Positions 46,494 to 56,272 of a DNA stretch of 64,000 nt are shown piece after piece. Numbering within the stretch: the stretch's first letter is position 1; every line of letters begins with the position of its first letter. The notes beneath the pieces are model-generated. The model was given only the letters and a program-made list of their open reading frames with translations, made no database searches and was not told where the DNA came from. The stretch is from Panorpa germanica (lineage: Eukaryota; Arthropoda; Insecta; Mecoptera; Panorpidae): positions 7,388,152-7,452,151 of the forward strand of contig OY783218.1 of the NCBI GenBank assembly GCA_963678705.1, read 5' to 3'. A program made the translations under genes and the position numbers.

Positions 46494-46508
46494 CTTAGAG
46501 CATATATA

Positions 46509-47022
46509 GCACATGGGCTAAAAAGTCCCGGGCCTAACACATAGATGGCGCTAGTTTTATTGCAGTCACCTTATTTTCAGTTGATACTAACCTTCAAAAG
46601 ACAGCTGTTAAAATTTCATGATATTCTATTCAGTAGTTTGTGAGTTATTGTGCTAAGAGTGACGCTACTTTTATTATTTTCAAAACAATGGATCAAAAAC
46701 AATTTCGTGTTTTAATTTTACACTGCTTCTTGATGGGAAAAAATACCGTTCAAGCGAATCAATGCCTTGAAAAGTGTTATGGGGACTTCTCTCCATCAGA
46801 AACAACAATAAAACGTTGGTTTGCTGACTTCAAACGTGGTCGTAGAGACACCGATGATGCAGAACGCAGTGGACGTTCTACAAAAGTGGTATTGAAATGT
46901 TAGAGCGGCGCTGGAATGATTGCGTTGCTCTTGATGGAGATTACGTTGATAAATAAAGCTAATTTTGAACCAAAAAAAACTGTGTTTTCTTTGTTAGGCC
47001 CGGGACTTTTCAGCCCATGTGT
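46509..47022 (+). mobile_element. Internally deleted mariner (514 bp)
   Basis: The ends gcacatgggctaaaaagtcc, cgggcctaaca and the inverse tgttaggcccg, ggacttttcagcccatgtgt form an inverted repeat of about 31 bp with two mismatches. TA lies on both sides (46507-46508 and 47023-47024). A transposase frame starts at 46688 and gives the N-terminal helix-turn-helix domain (MGKNTVQANQCLEKCYGD, TIKRWFADFKRGR, AERSGR). At about 46875 the sequence jumps to the very C terminus in another frame (FYKSGIEMLERRWND, VALDGDYVDK) with its stop at 46954-46956. The catalytic core, about 800 bp in full mariners, is absent. It is a deletion derivative that could only be mobilised in trans. Confidence 0.9.
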
Positions 47023-47540
47023 TATATATATGGAGAGTGAATGCTGGACCTTAAAATGTGTCCAAAATGTGTGCGAGAGAGAAAGGTATATGTTCCTATT
47101 TGTTCTCTATGCGCATGCGTCGAAAGTAACAGTTGTCAAGTCAGAGCTGTCTAGATATAATACGTGACAAATGTTAAAAATGACATTATATTGATGTAGA
47201 TATGTATAAATATAAATAAACTATATCTAAATATAACTAAAAACGTGAGTTCTGTACACTCTAAAAATCAACAGTATTGGCCGTTATCTTTACAGCGACA
47301 TCTATGACGTACATGAGTATGTGTTTTCACTGAACTGTTTTACCAACAGACGAGCTTTGTACCAACTAAAGAAATATAATTTCTTTACATATATTTTATT
47401 TATTATATTTAAATAAAATATTAATATTTATTGTATCTAGACAGCTGTCACTTTCGACGCATGCGCATAGAGAACAAATAGAAAAATATACCTTTCTCTC
47501 TCGCACACATTTTGGCCACACTTTTAATCTATAGGAAACA

Positions 47541-47542
47541 TA

Positions 47543-47617
<75 letters not shown>
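47541..47617. repeat. (TA)n microsatellite
   Basis: An almost pure TA dinucleotide tract of roughly 75 bp lies just inside the right end of the hAT-like element. It probably expanded from the short TA run that both ends of this family carry. Confidence 0.95.
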
Positions 47618-47621
<4 letters not shown>

Positions 47622-47628
47622 CTCTAAG

Positions 47629-48448
47629 GTGCAAACAAAAAGTATAAATTAGGAATAGGATTATTATATGCAGAAGCTATTTTGAAGCAAATGACATAAA
47701 TGAACAGACTGGTGATTTCTAATCCGTTTTTTAATGATCAGAAAAGCGTAATGTCCAGCCCTATATGCAGAGGAAGAGCAAGGCAGGCACATTCACAAGG
47801 CGGAAACTTCAGTTGTGCATAAAGTTTCCAAATATTAACGGAATTTGAAGAAATTCAAGCATGAGCAGTATAAGTCATTCAAGTTATTGACGGCAATTAT
47901 TAAAAAGGGCGCAAGATTTAAGTTTTTCGTAGTCACTAGTTAATCATTTTTCGTTACGCATGTTTCAGTTCTTGATAGATCGAAATTAATCCGTAAGTTC
48001 GCATGCAGCGCTTCTAACGGTTAGCCTCTTTAAGTTTGTCACTCCCACCACCACTATTCCTAAAACTGTACTTACAGACAGCGTTTTTGGAATTATCTAA
48101 TTCACTTATCATACAAAAAACCAATTACTCTGCTGGTCTTATTACATCTTTGCTTTTCCTTTTTGTGCTGTACTGTGTTGTGGAACATAATTTCACTGCC
48201 TATGCAACAAACGCATCGTCTTTTAATTATGCAGATAGATGCATAATTTGCAATCTGAAAACTACGATATAGGGAGAGTGGGATAGGAAGAAATGAGCTT
48301 GATAATAAATTAATTATGATAAACATTCAACCATTTAATTAAGATAATAGCATAATGAAATTGAACAGATTAATATGCATAAGTTGATTTAATGTAATTA
48401 TAAAAGGTAATTTTATAATAACGCTAAATTATACGTCAAAATCATTTA
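47629..48448. other. No feature seen
   Basis: AT-rich. No supported gene. Confidence 0.45.
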
Positions 48449-49150
48449 GGCCTGTCTCAGTATGGGACCGTATTTAAGCGACGGCGTATTCGGACGTAAA
48501 TCGGCGGATTGGATGAGCTACAAAGCAAACCGCCTATGTGTGTCACAGATGTCTGTAGTCAGTCATCAGATAACTAACTTATGTACTGTAGGGGGTGTAT
48601 TGGAGTTCTTTAACACTAATATAATTTATTATGAGAGCAAACTTTAACTTTAATTTTTATCGATACACTACTGGTATTAAAGGGACTTTAGCATTTATTA
48701 TATATCTGAGTTCTGATTGTCGTGAATTTAAATTTAGTTCTATCGTATTGGTATCGGTATCGGTGTCCATGATTCACTGAAATACAAACATAAACTGCAT
48801 GCAGAACATACTCGTCACAAGCGATGTCGCCGATAGATCTCATTTGAACCGTATTGCAGCGTAACAACAAGCGATCTTAGGTATCCCCTCCAGTCTGAGG
48901 CGGCTGTTTGCATTTACAAAGGTTGGGATAGGATATCGTTGTAGTAGTGGTAACGCTTGGATAAAATTCGCCTTTATACGGTTCTAATGTGCGAGGTAGT
49001 GCCGCCCGTATTCGGACGGCTTTGTAGCTTGCAGTCTGAGAGGGCCAGAGAGGTCTCATTACATTTACATGGTTCGGATAGGTAAAGCGTAGTAGACCGT
49101 ATACGTCCGGCAGAAATTCGCTTAAATACGGTGCCATACTGAGACAGGCC
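48449..49150. mobile_element. PIF/Harbinger-like MITE, copy 2 (702 bp)
   Basis: The termini are the same as at 28658-29361 (ggcctgtctcagtatggg, gaccgtatttaagcga). TTA flanks both sides (48446-48448 and 49151-49153). Orientation is opposite to copy 1. The block at 48690-48860 (ttggtatcggtatcggtgtc and neighbours) has no counterpart in copy 1, which instead has its own extra block, so the near-equal lengths are a coincidence. A minus-strand frame of 86 codons in its right arm is only terminal-repeat sequence. Confidence 0.85.
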
Positions 49151-49153
49151 TTA

Positions 49154-49463
49154 TAGGCTCAACTCAGCTTGTCAACCTTTTATGCAAACTTTTCAATTGA
49201 ATTGAATCGATAATGACTTCCCCAATAATTCTACAAATCAATTTAAATAAACGATACTCGTCGTACAGACAGTAACTGCCAATGCAAATAACTTTTCTGT
49301 TTTTAATTCATTTCTAAGTAATTCTAATTATCATGCACATAGCGCTGCCAATAAACAATTAGTCGAATTGTAATAATTATTATTAATAAAACAATGGAAT
49401 AAATAAGTGTCATTGCCGTGCAGACAGAGAATTTGCATGAGTCGACAACAATTTGTAAACGAG
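49154..49463. other. No feature seen
   Basis: AT-rich spacer between two miniature elements. Confidence 0.45.
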
Positions 49464-50116
49464 CCATTGGCTTGTGTCCTCATATTTTAGTGGACGATTT
49501 TTCAATTGTTGATTGAAATTGATGTTAATAAATGTGTATTAGCGTGTCTATTTCATTAAATATCTAAATGTTGACGGAGATATACCAATTAAAAGTTTGA
49601 ATTGTAGTTTTAGCGCTAGAAATGGTCGGCCATATTTGTATGACGTGAAATGCATTTTAACGTCAGTTATTTGTTGAGTAGGTCAGTGCTGTGGTAATGT
49701 TTTGTAGCTGTTGGTAGTCAAATAATCAAGTCAAATCAAAGAATAATAAGTTTTTATTTTATTTAACCCTGTTACGGCAGTCATAATATTGGAATTTTAT
49801 TGTTTCTTGAAACAGCTGTACATAATATTTGATATTTTGATATATAAATATACATATAACGGAGATTTATGAGCTGTAAGGTTGGTAACCTGTATACTTG
49901 TCAGAGTTCTGTCAAGAATATATCTCTCTTACAGTCTGTTGTATAAAAGAGGTAGCAACTAGTAGTTATGGTTGAGAGTTTGGAATGTTGTACAACGTTG
50001 AATCCCTTTAATAATTAAAGAAACAAAATGACTTTTTTAATTGTTAATATCTCTTGAAAACATGAGGTTCTAGTAACCCACTTTATGAAATTAAGACATT
50101 GGACACTTGACAATGG
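49464..50116 (+). mobile_element. 630-bp inverted-repeat family, copy D
   Basis: It starts ccattggcttgtgtcctc and ends ggacacttgacaatgg. The interior contains the family blocks. A segment of about 80 bp at 49893-49972 (tcagagttctgtcaag, aaagaggtagcaactag) is not in the other copies, while part of the right side (tatcaatatatagtac) is deleted. Confidence 0.8.
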
Positions 50117-50729
50117 TACCACCTGACACCTATCGTCAACTTAATGAAATAAATGCAGAAAACATTGATATTTTTTTTAACAACAGAACAAGGTGATATA
50201 TTTAAGATTTATAGAACTTGAATACGCGAGCATTACGTTGCCAGCCCATGGAAAGAGAAGCACCATTATAATGCACCTCACAAAGGCAAAGGCAAGGTTC
50301 CAAACACCAAAGCAACTCCAACTGGGGACGAACCAAAATACAGTACAAAAACGCAGACAAAAAATGAACAGCCGAAGCAACCGCCGCTGCACGCCTCCGT
50401 CCCCTGGTTCGTCCCCTGGGTACTATCGCCATCAGTCGCTAATAACATGGATTCGCGGAATCGCTATGACGAATGCAGTTTGTGTTGTTACCTCGCTCAA
50501 CAATGCAGGATCGTATTTAGAATGGGCTTGCGAACTCATTTTTAAGGGTCATTCTTTATACTGACGTTTTCTCTTCTTTAAATATCCAAAAGTTGACGGA
50601 CGTATATCAATACTCTGTACAAGACGTCACAGAATAAATTAATAATCAAGATTATTTTTCCTTTTTCACAACCTTCGTAATATAATACTTCATGGGATAC
50701 ACAAAGTAGCTTAGCTGGGTACTTGATCC
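50117..50729. other. Unrecognised open frame in a GC-richer patch
   Basis: A plus-strand frame of 123 codons (50193-50564) crosses a GC-richer patch at 50230-50450. It is Lys/Arg/Gln/Ser-rich, has no signal peptide or domain that I recognise, and overlaps equally long frames on the other strand. I do not call it a gene. Confidence 0.25.
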
Positions 50730-50733
50730 TTAA

Positions 50734-51130
50734 AGGAGGGGTAAGGTCAAAACGATAAAAAAGAAGAATATTTTCGATAATGTTTTTGATAATTCATCAC
50801 TGGATTTTCTGAAATCGAAAAACCAAAATGATTTCATTAGTTGATAAGTTTCTTCATGCAACGCTTTTGAGTTTTCCTTTTTTTATTGATTTTTAAATTT
50901 TTTACAGAACTTAAAAGTCAAAATACCAATTTTTCATTAAAAAAATGAAAAACTTTGTTATTTTAAATTACGTTAAAATTAAAAAATTAAAAAAACTCGA
51001 CAGCGTTACCTCGGTATTTATGCAGAGAAAAAGTGGGCAAAATTTCAAAAGAATCAGTCCAGTAAATTTTGAGCTAGAGAGGGCACCGACTCTGAAAAGG
51101 CAATGTATGAGAAACCGCATTTAAAAGTTT
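50734..51130 (+). mobile_element. TTAA-type element related to 61147-61555
   Basis: After TTAA (50730-50733) it reads aggaggggtaaggtcaaaac. The words ctggattttctgaaatcg, atttcattagttgataag and aaagtcaaaataccaatttt recur at 61.37-61.50 kb. The tail ggcaccgactctgaaa resembles 40345 in the 684-bp element. The right end is not resolved. Confidence 0.55.
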
Positions 51131-51827
51131 CAAAGTAACACGAAAGCAGACCAGAGAGATAAAGAACCCCCTCCCCCCCCCTTACATTTATTAGTAGATA
51201 AATTCAAAGAGTTTGATGTAAGCCATGCGGACGTGTGACCACTTATTTTTAAGGTAAGTCTCAATCCATAATTTTGTTTCATATTCAATATTTTGCAAGC
51301 TGTAAGCGAGTGAACTAGTCGACTATACACTATACTGCCTATTTAAGTATTTAATGTTCTTCGGTGGAAGGTCTCAGCCGCATAGCGTCAGTGCAGTAAA
51401 GTGTTTTAAATACTACGTTTTGATACAGACTGCTCAAGAAAATATATTACAATTTTTTTTAAGGCGCTCGTCTCCTCAGAGAGGAACTTAAAATAAACAA
51501 AGCATTTTAAGAAGTGTAGAAGGGAAAGACGAGTGCGTAGGCGTGGCTAAAAAGTCTTATCTCAGGGATAAAAACTATTTGTAAGCGTAATTAAGATTTC
51601 CAGTGTTGCACAACATTAAAATAAAAGAACCATAAAATTTTACACTAAGAATAAATAAAAATATAACAATTTAATTAAATTATATTATAATATAATTAAA
51701 AAAAACTAATAAAATTTAATGTAACAATTTTTAATAATTTTAATATTCTAAAATTATACATATATAAATATATGTACTTTTATAACCTATTAATTTGATA
51801 AAAACTAAACATAATAAAAATTATAAA
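51131..51827. other. No feature seen
   Basis: AT-rich. A run of C lies at 51168-51180. No supported gene. Confidence 0.45.
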
Positions 51828-52545
51828 TTATCCATTACGATCTGGATTTCGAATAGGCATATTTCGAAGGTATCGAGAGTCTACTATCTCGGGAAGTAAG
51901 CATTCGTTATAAAAAAATAATAATTTGGATTTCATTTCTTCTTCCCAAAATCTCTCATTTCTTTCAATTCTCTCATAGAGAATATTGATTGGTTTTTCAA
52001 CAGGAGTCCAAAACACAAACAAACAATATTTGCGTTGTGTAACTTGTAGCTGCCTTTGTATTTGATAGTAAAAATCATGATTTTTTTTTAATTTAAACAA
52101 GCCATTTGCAATTGTTCCAAATGTTACTTTCTTTGATTCAATTGCCGCAATTGCTGTTAACATACTGGAAGCTGGACATTTAATTTCTATTAAACCATCT
52201 TCTCCTATTAGTCCATCAGGACTAGCTGCAAGAAATGGATAGTTTTTGTCAATAAATAAACCTGCATCTGCTATTTCTAAATTTAGTAACTTCGATACAT
52301 CATTTTTAGCCACAGGTTCTTTTTCTATACCATATCTTGTTGCTTTATTTCCAGCAAATGTGCTATAAAGATGGTTTTTGACTAAATTTGCACAAGATGT
52401 CTTCTTTCTCATTTTACAAACTTTACCAAATGAAGATGATGTTAGTCGCTTCTATCTTTCTTGCTTCCACAAGATATTGCGACTTTGCTCTTTTGTATTC
52501 TTTTCAAGCTCAATTATCTCCACTGAGGTTTTACAAAGTGATTTT
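51828..52545 (-). pseudogene. YqaJ-type (lambda-exonuclease-like) nuclease, broken
   Basis: The minus-strand frame from the ATG at 52412 gives 194 residues with the YqaJ/PD-(D/E)XK signature: E30/E32 in GIEKEPVA, ASPDGLIG (D66), IEIKCP (E76, K78) and YYQIQRQLQ (Q117). It ends in NPDRNG. Upstream the same frame continues to about 52545 (VEIIELEKNTKEQSRNILW, KQER, then KRLTSSSFGKVCK) but is broken by a TAG at 52452-52454. The N-terminal part is missing where a non-LTR tail begins at 52566. Proteins with this domain occur in insects, notably as companion proteins of ISL2EU/IS4EU-type DNA transposons, and act on DNA ends in phage. This copy is therefore probably a transposon relic. The catalytic residues are intact, so the stop may be recent. 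Confidence 0.8.
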
Positions 52546-52565
52546 TTAAATTGTTCTTGTTATTA

Positions 52566-53090
52566 TATATATTAATTGTGTGTGCCTTTCGGCTTTACAA
52601 TCTACAGTATTATATTTCTAATACATTTCATCACTGCCTCCCTTTAAATAGCTGGCCAATATTCCTTTCGCTCGCTACTTTTTCCTTACACTCAAACTTA
52701 ATGTGCTCCAGTGTTTCGTCCTCCGCTCCGCACATTCTACACTTTCTTTCCTCACTCTTGTCCCAGTATCTGTTTCCTTTTTCCTCATTTCCCAATCTAA
52801 ACCTTGCTGTTCTTCTTATGTGTTTTTATGTCTTTTTCTATAAGGTACTGAGGCACATTATTTTCCCATAACCTTTTATATCTTTTATTGTAGTTACTTT
52901 TTTCTATTTTTCCCATTCTCTCCTGCTGTTGTATCTTCTTCTCCCTTCTCCTTAGCTCCTCTTCCACACTTGCGCCACCTTCTCTTCTCCTCTCTGCCTC
53001 CTCGATCACCATTCCATTCCTTTCAAAGTACTCCTTTCTCTTTTTTGGACCTCCTCCCCCCCATTCTTTATGCTATCCTCTCTTATTTTC
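52566..53090 (-). mobile_element. Non-LTR retrotransposon tail (tail family 1, copy 4, longest)
   Basis: The 3' terminus (gtgcctttcggctttacaat on the plus strand) equals that of copy 3. The minus strand encodes a charged Glu/Arg-rich region (EEAERRREGGASVEEELRRR), KRLWENNVPQYLIEKDIK, a frameshift at one extra A near 52826, then the intact knuckle and IGQLF. About 200 bp of the 3' untranslated part is deleted at 52628. It extends further 5' than the other copies. Upstream, 53006-53203 remains open but I cannot assign it. Confidence 0.75.
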
Positions 53091-53169
53091 TTTAAAATTT
53101 TGCTTTCCGCGAATATTAAGCGTCTTCGTTCTATATTTTTATTTTCTCTAAATTTTCTACTTGAACATT

Positions 53170-53330
53170 TCTGCGTATACTTTTCTGGACAGTTTTTCAT
53201 CAAGTAGTGCCTTATGCAATGACCAGTGCAGCTCTTTTCCTTTGTCGTAAGATGAAACAGCTATATTATACCTCGCTTCATAAGATCCACGAAGTGTATT
53301 ATTTACTCTTGTTTGGTAAATTAAAAACGA
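53170..53330 (-). pseudogene. Possible hAT transposase fragment
   Basis: The minus-strand frame reads VNNTLRGSYEARYNIA, SSYDKGKELHWSLHKALLDE and stops after YAEMFK. The SYE..Y.IA...K..G..L pattern resembles the 'ASYEVSYLIA.KKPHTIGEEL' region of hAT/ZBED-type transposases. The resemblance is short and could be chance. Confidence 0.25.
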
Positions 53331-55312
53331 CAATTTACTTATATTACCATTTTAAATCATTAAGAAAAACCATATTTTGTACCATATAGATTCTGTTACT
53401 TAATTATATGGGTAATATAAGTGTGTTAAAATAAAATACTAGATCTAAGTCAACCAAATTCGGAGAAGTATTTTTAAACGAACTACAAATCTACAACGAA
53501 ACACTTGAATCTCTATGTATTTTGCAACAATAGGATTAAAATATTCGGCAGCATTTCCACCAGTAGATTAGGACCAAAAGGTTATGTTTAAATATTCGGT
53601 ATATGACACTACGTCGTTGCCACCAATTAATCTGTTATATTTTGGTCCATGCATTTCTACACTACGGCTAAAACCTTCTGCAATAATGTTAGCTTTTATA
53701 GACTTAGCAGATTGATCCCAATTTTTATATCAAACGAATCATGATTCATTACAGATTGTAACTAGTTTTATAACCGAGTTGTAACTAGTAGTATTTTGTT
53801 CATAACAGAGTTGTAACTAGGTTTGTAAGACCTCTTCGCCCAAGCACCATCAGCGACCACCGTTATTAAAGTCTGTGTCCACACTAACTTCAGATATTGC
53901 CAGTTTAGCTTCTCTTGGTCAGCTTCTTTCATCGATTTCCGTCTTTAATTGCTATCCTTGACCTGTGCATATTGTACTTCGAACCATGTTCAAATTTATG
54001 TTACAAGAATTGTTATTGTTCTCTATACATAATACATAGGTTTTATTATAGTTTTTACTAAGGTTTTACATTTGAAATCGAAAGAAAAATTCCTAAATTT
54101 TGAAAAAAAAAAGTTTGTCAAAAAACGCGTAAGTTTAAAACAAAATAAAACAAATGAAACAAATAAATTGAAACAAATATTTTTTTTTATATTTAGGTTA
54201 TATGAAAAAATATTTTTAATATTGAACGCCTCTTCATTATTATATCCAAATATTTCAGTTTAACGATGGAATAAAAATTTGAAATGAAATTACGAGTTAT
54301 TACATTGTATTCAACTCAACAATATAGAACAGTCGTCGCTTTGCGACATGGTGAACGCTAGTATGTTAAAATGAATCAGAGATGTGGGCTATTCAATTTC
54401 TTAAATAACTTAGAACGACACCAGCTTTAGAGCCTGTAAATGTTATTGATAAATTAGAGAGATAACATACAGCATAGCATACTCCAGATAAGCTACACGC
54501 ATACTACACAAAATCTTCATACGCACAAACAGTATGCACACATGCATAGAAATCAGCAGCTTTAACCTGTCTGTGAAATTACCCCCACCATTTCCCCTCT
54601 GCCCGATTCCTCACCGCATCTGAATGTAGGCAAGTGATTTTATTGAATAAAATAATTCAAAAACATGACTTACTAAAATACATTTCCTACTTGGTATTCT
54701 GAGTCGAAAATTATCAAAGATAATAAAGTATTAAAGGGTAAGGTTAAACCTAAGAGTTAATAAGTTCAAATTTTTAATATTCTAACCTTAAGGGCAAAAT
54801 AAAGCACCTTAAACATTGCAAAAATTGGTACTTTTTAGCAATTAATTTATACTAGTTCTATACGAATTTTTAAAATTTTTTCATTATTAAATCATTTATT
54901 CATCTTTATTTAATACATTTCACCAAAAAAATATTTTCTAAACAGTAAATATTTGATAGAAAATGGATCTAATGAACACACGATTTAGATTAAATATCAC
55001 CTAGGAGACGATCCCCTTAATATAATCTTTTTAAATAGACTCTTATGTGAAATATAAAATCTCACTTCCAGTTCTGATATAAGATTTTAAATGAAATGCA
55101 TAATTTTACACCGAATATAAAATTATCGTTATTTAATCAGAAAACATTAAATTCATAAAATTTTTGAAATGGCATTTTTTTTTCCGGGTTGTTTTTTTAA
55201 TGTTCGATTGAAGTAAATTGTAATATATGTATATTTGCGTTTCTAATTTTATAAATATCCAATAAGTTAATTATTACTATTTAATAATTAAAGAGAAACA
55301 ATGAATATTTTA
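53331..55312. other. No gene seen
   Basis: AT-rich. 53760-53830 has repeated gtaactag words. A weak TTAA-flanked inverted pair (ttaaagggtaagg at 54733 and gatccccttaa ending at 55020) may mark an old element. The open frame at 54072-54263 is a Lys/Asn-rich AT artefact. Confidence 0.4.
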
Positions 55313-55948
55313 ATAGGCTTGTGTCCTATGTCTTAATTTCTACAAAAGTGTACTATATATTGATAAAGTGGGTTACTAGAACCTCAAATGTTCAATTATT
55401 TTTTAATAACTCCTTATATATTAAGAGATATTAATAATTAAAAAAGTCATTTTGTCTCTTTAATGCTTTTTAATTATTAAAGGGATTCAACGTTGTACAA
55501 ATTCCAAATGCATGTGACATCACAATCGCTGCCAACCTTACAGCTCATAAATCTCTGCTATATGTATTTATAAATCAAAATATCAAATATTATTTTCAGC
55601 TATTTCAAGGAACAATAAATTTCAATATTATGTCTGCCGTAACAGGGTTAAATAAAATAAAAACTTATTATTCTTTGACTTGATTTGATTATTTGACTAC
55701 CAACAGCTACAAAACATTACCACAGCACTGACCTATGCATAAATGCTATGTTAAAATGCAATTAACGTCATAAAAATATGGCCGACCATTTCTAGCGCTA
55801 AAACTACAATTCAAACTATTAATTGCTATATCTCCGTCAATATGTAGATATTTAATAAAATAGACACGCCAATACACATTTATTAACATCAATTTCAATC
55901 AACAATTGAAAAATTGTCCACTAAAAAATGAGGACACAAGCCCATTGT
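55313..55948 (-). mobile_element. 630-bp inverted-repeat family, copy E (full length)
   Basis: This copy is inverted relative to B, C and D: it starts ataggcttgtgtcctatg and ends gaggacacaagcccattg. All family blocks are present (taacccactttat inverse, tctagcgctaaaactaca). Its flank from 55949 (ttaatatctcctaaaatata) resembles sequence within the family, suggesting insertion next to an older relative. Confidence 0.85.
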
Positions 55949-56040
55949 TAATATCTCCTAAAATATAGCGAGTTATTAAAAACTATATAGTAGAGTTTCA
56001 TAGAAATAAAGTCATGGTTCACAACCCCATTAAATACACT
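55949..56040. repeat. Fragment of a related inverted-repeat element
   Basis: gttaatatctcctaaaatat, gagttattaaaaa and atagaaataaagtcatggtt, cacaacccc parallels the right part of the 630-bp family with diverged sequence. It may be a second, older subfamily, also suspected at 14.66 and 17.63 kb. Confidence 0.4.
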
Positions 56041-56272
56041 TATGAGGCGTCTAGATGCACAGGAATGTAAGTGACAAAAGTAAAATTCTTCAGAGAGTAA
56101 AGTTAAGATCGTACATTTGTTTACTTTCAGTAGGTTTTAGAATTCACGCTATATGGTAAAAACTGTCCATGTTTTCACTTATATCTCTGTGCCACTAAAT
56201 AGTTTGGTACATCTTCTAGCGTTTGCGCTGGTTATCTCAAATTTTCAAAATTTATCACTTACATCCTCATAA
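56041..56272 (-). mobile_element. MITE Z, copy 3
   Basis: The left end tatgaggcgtctagatgc and ggaatgtaagtgacaaaag match the family. The right end (cacttacatcctcat) has lost part of the terminal repeat. The orientation of the interior (ctctgtgccactaaatag) is opposite to copies 1 and 2. Confidence 0.7.

Larger units (their letters stand above)
46494..47628. mobile_element. hAT-like miniature element, copy 2, split by a mariner
   Basis: The left end cttagagcatatata begins after gtgcaaag, and the right end atgtgctctaag is followed by gtgcaaac, an 8-bp flank matching at 7 of 8. A mariner derivative (46509-47022) lies in the TA run of the left end. The rest carries the right arm of copy 1 in inverse orientation (47045-47165) and a second, opposite copy of the same arm (47430-47520). 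A (TA)n tract at 47541-47617 precedes the right end. Confidence 0.7.

Noticed and set aside
47541-47617. TA tract as an origin or regulatory element
   Set aside because: It is a simple dinucleotide microsatellite expanded from the TA run present at the ends of the surrounding element.
48877-49137. 86-codon minus-strand frame
   Set aside because: It coincides with the terminal arm of a Harbinger-like MITE and is also present, broken, in the other copy. It shows no transposase motif.
50193-50564. 123-codon plus-strand frame
   Set aside because: It is of low complexity and basic, overlaps other frames of similar length, and shows no recognised homology or start context.
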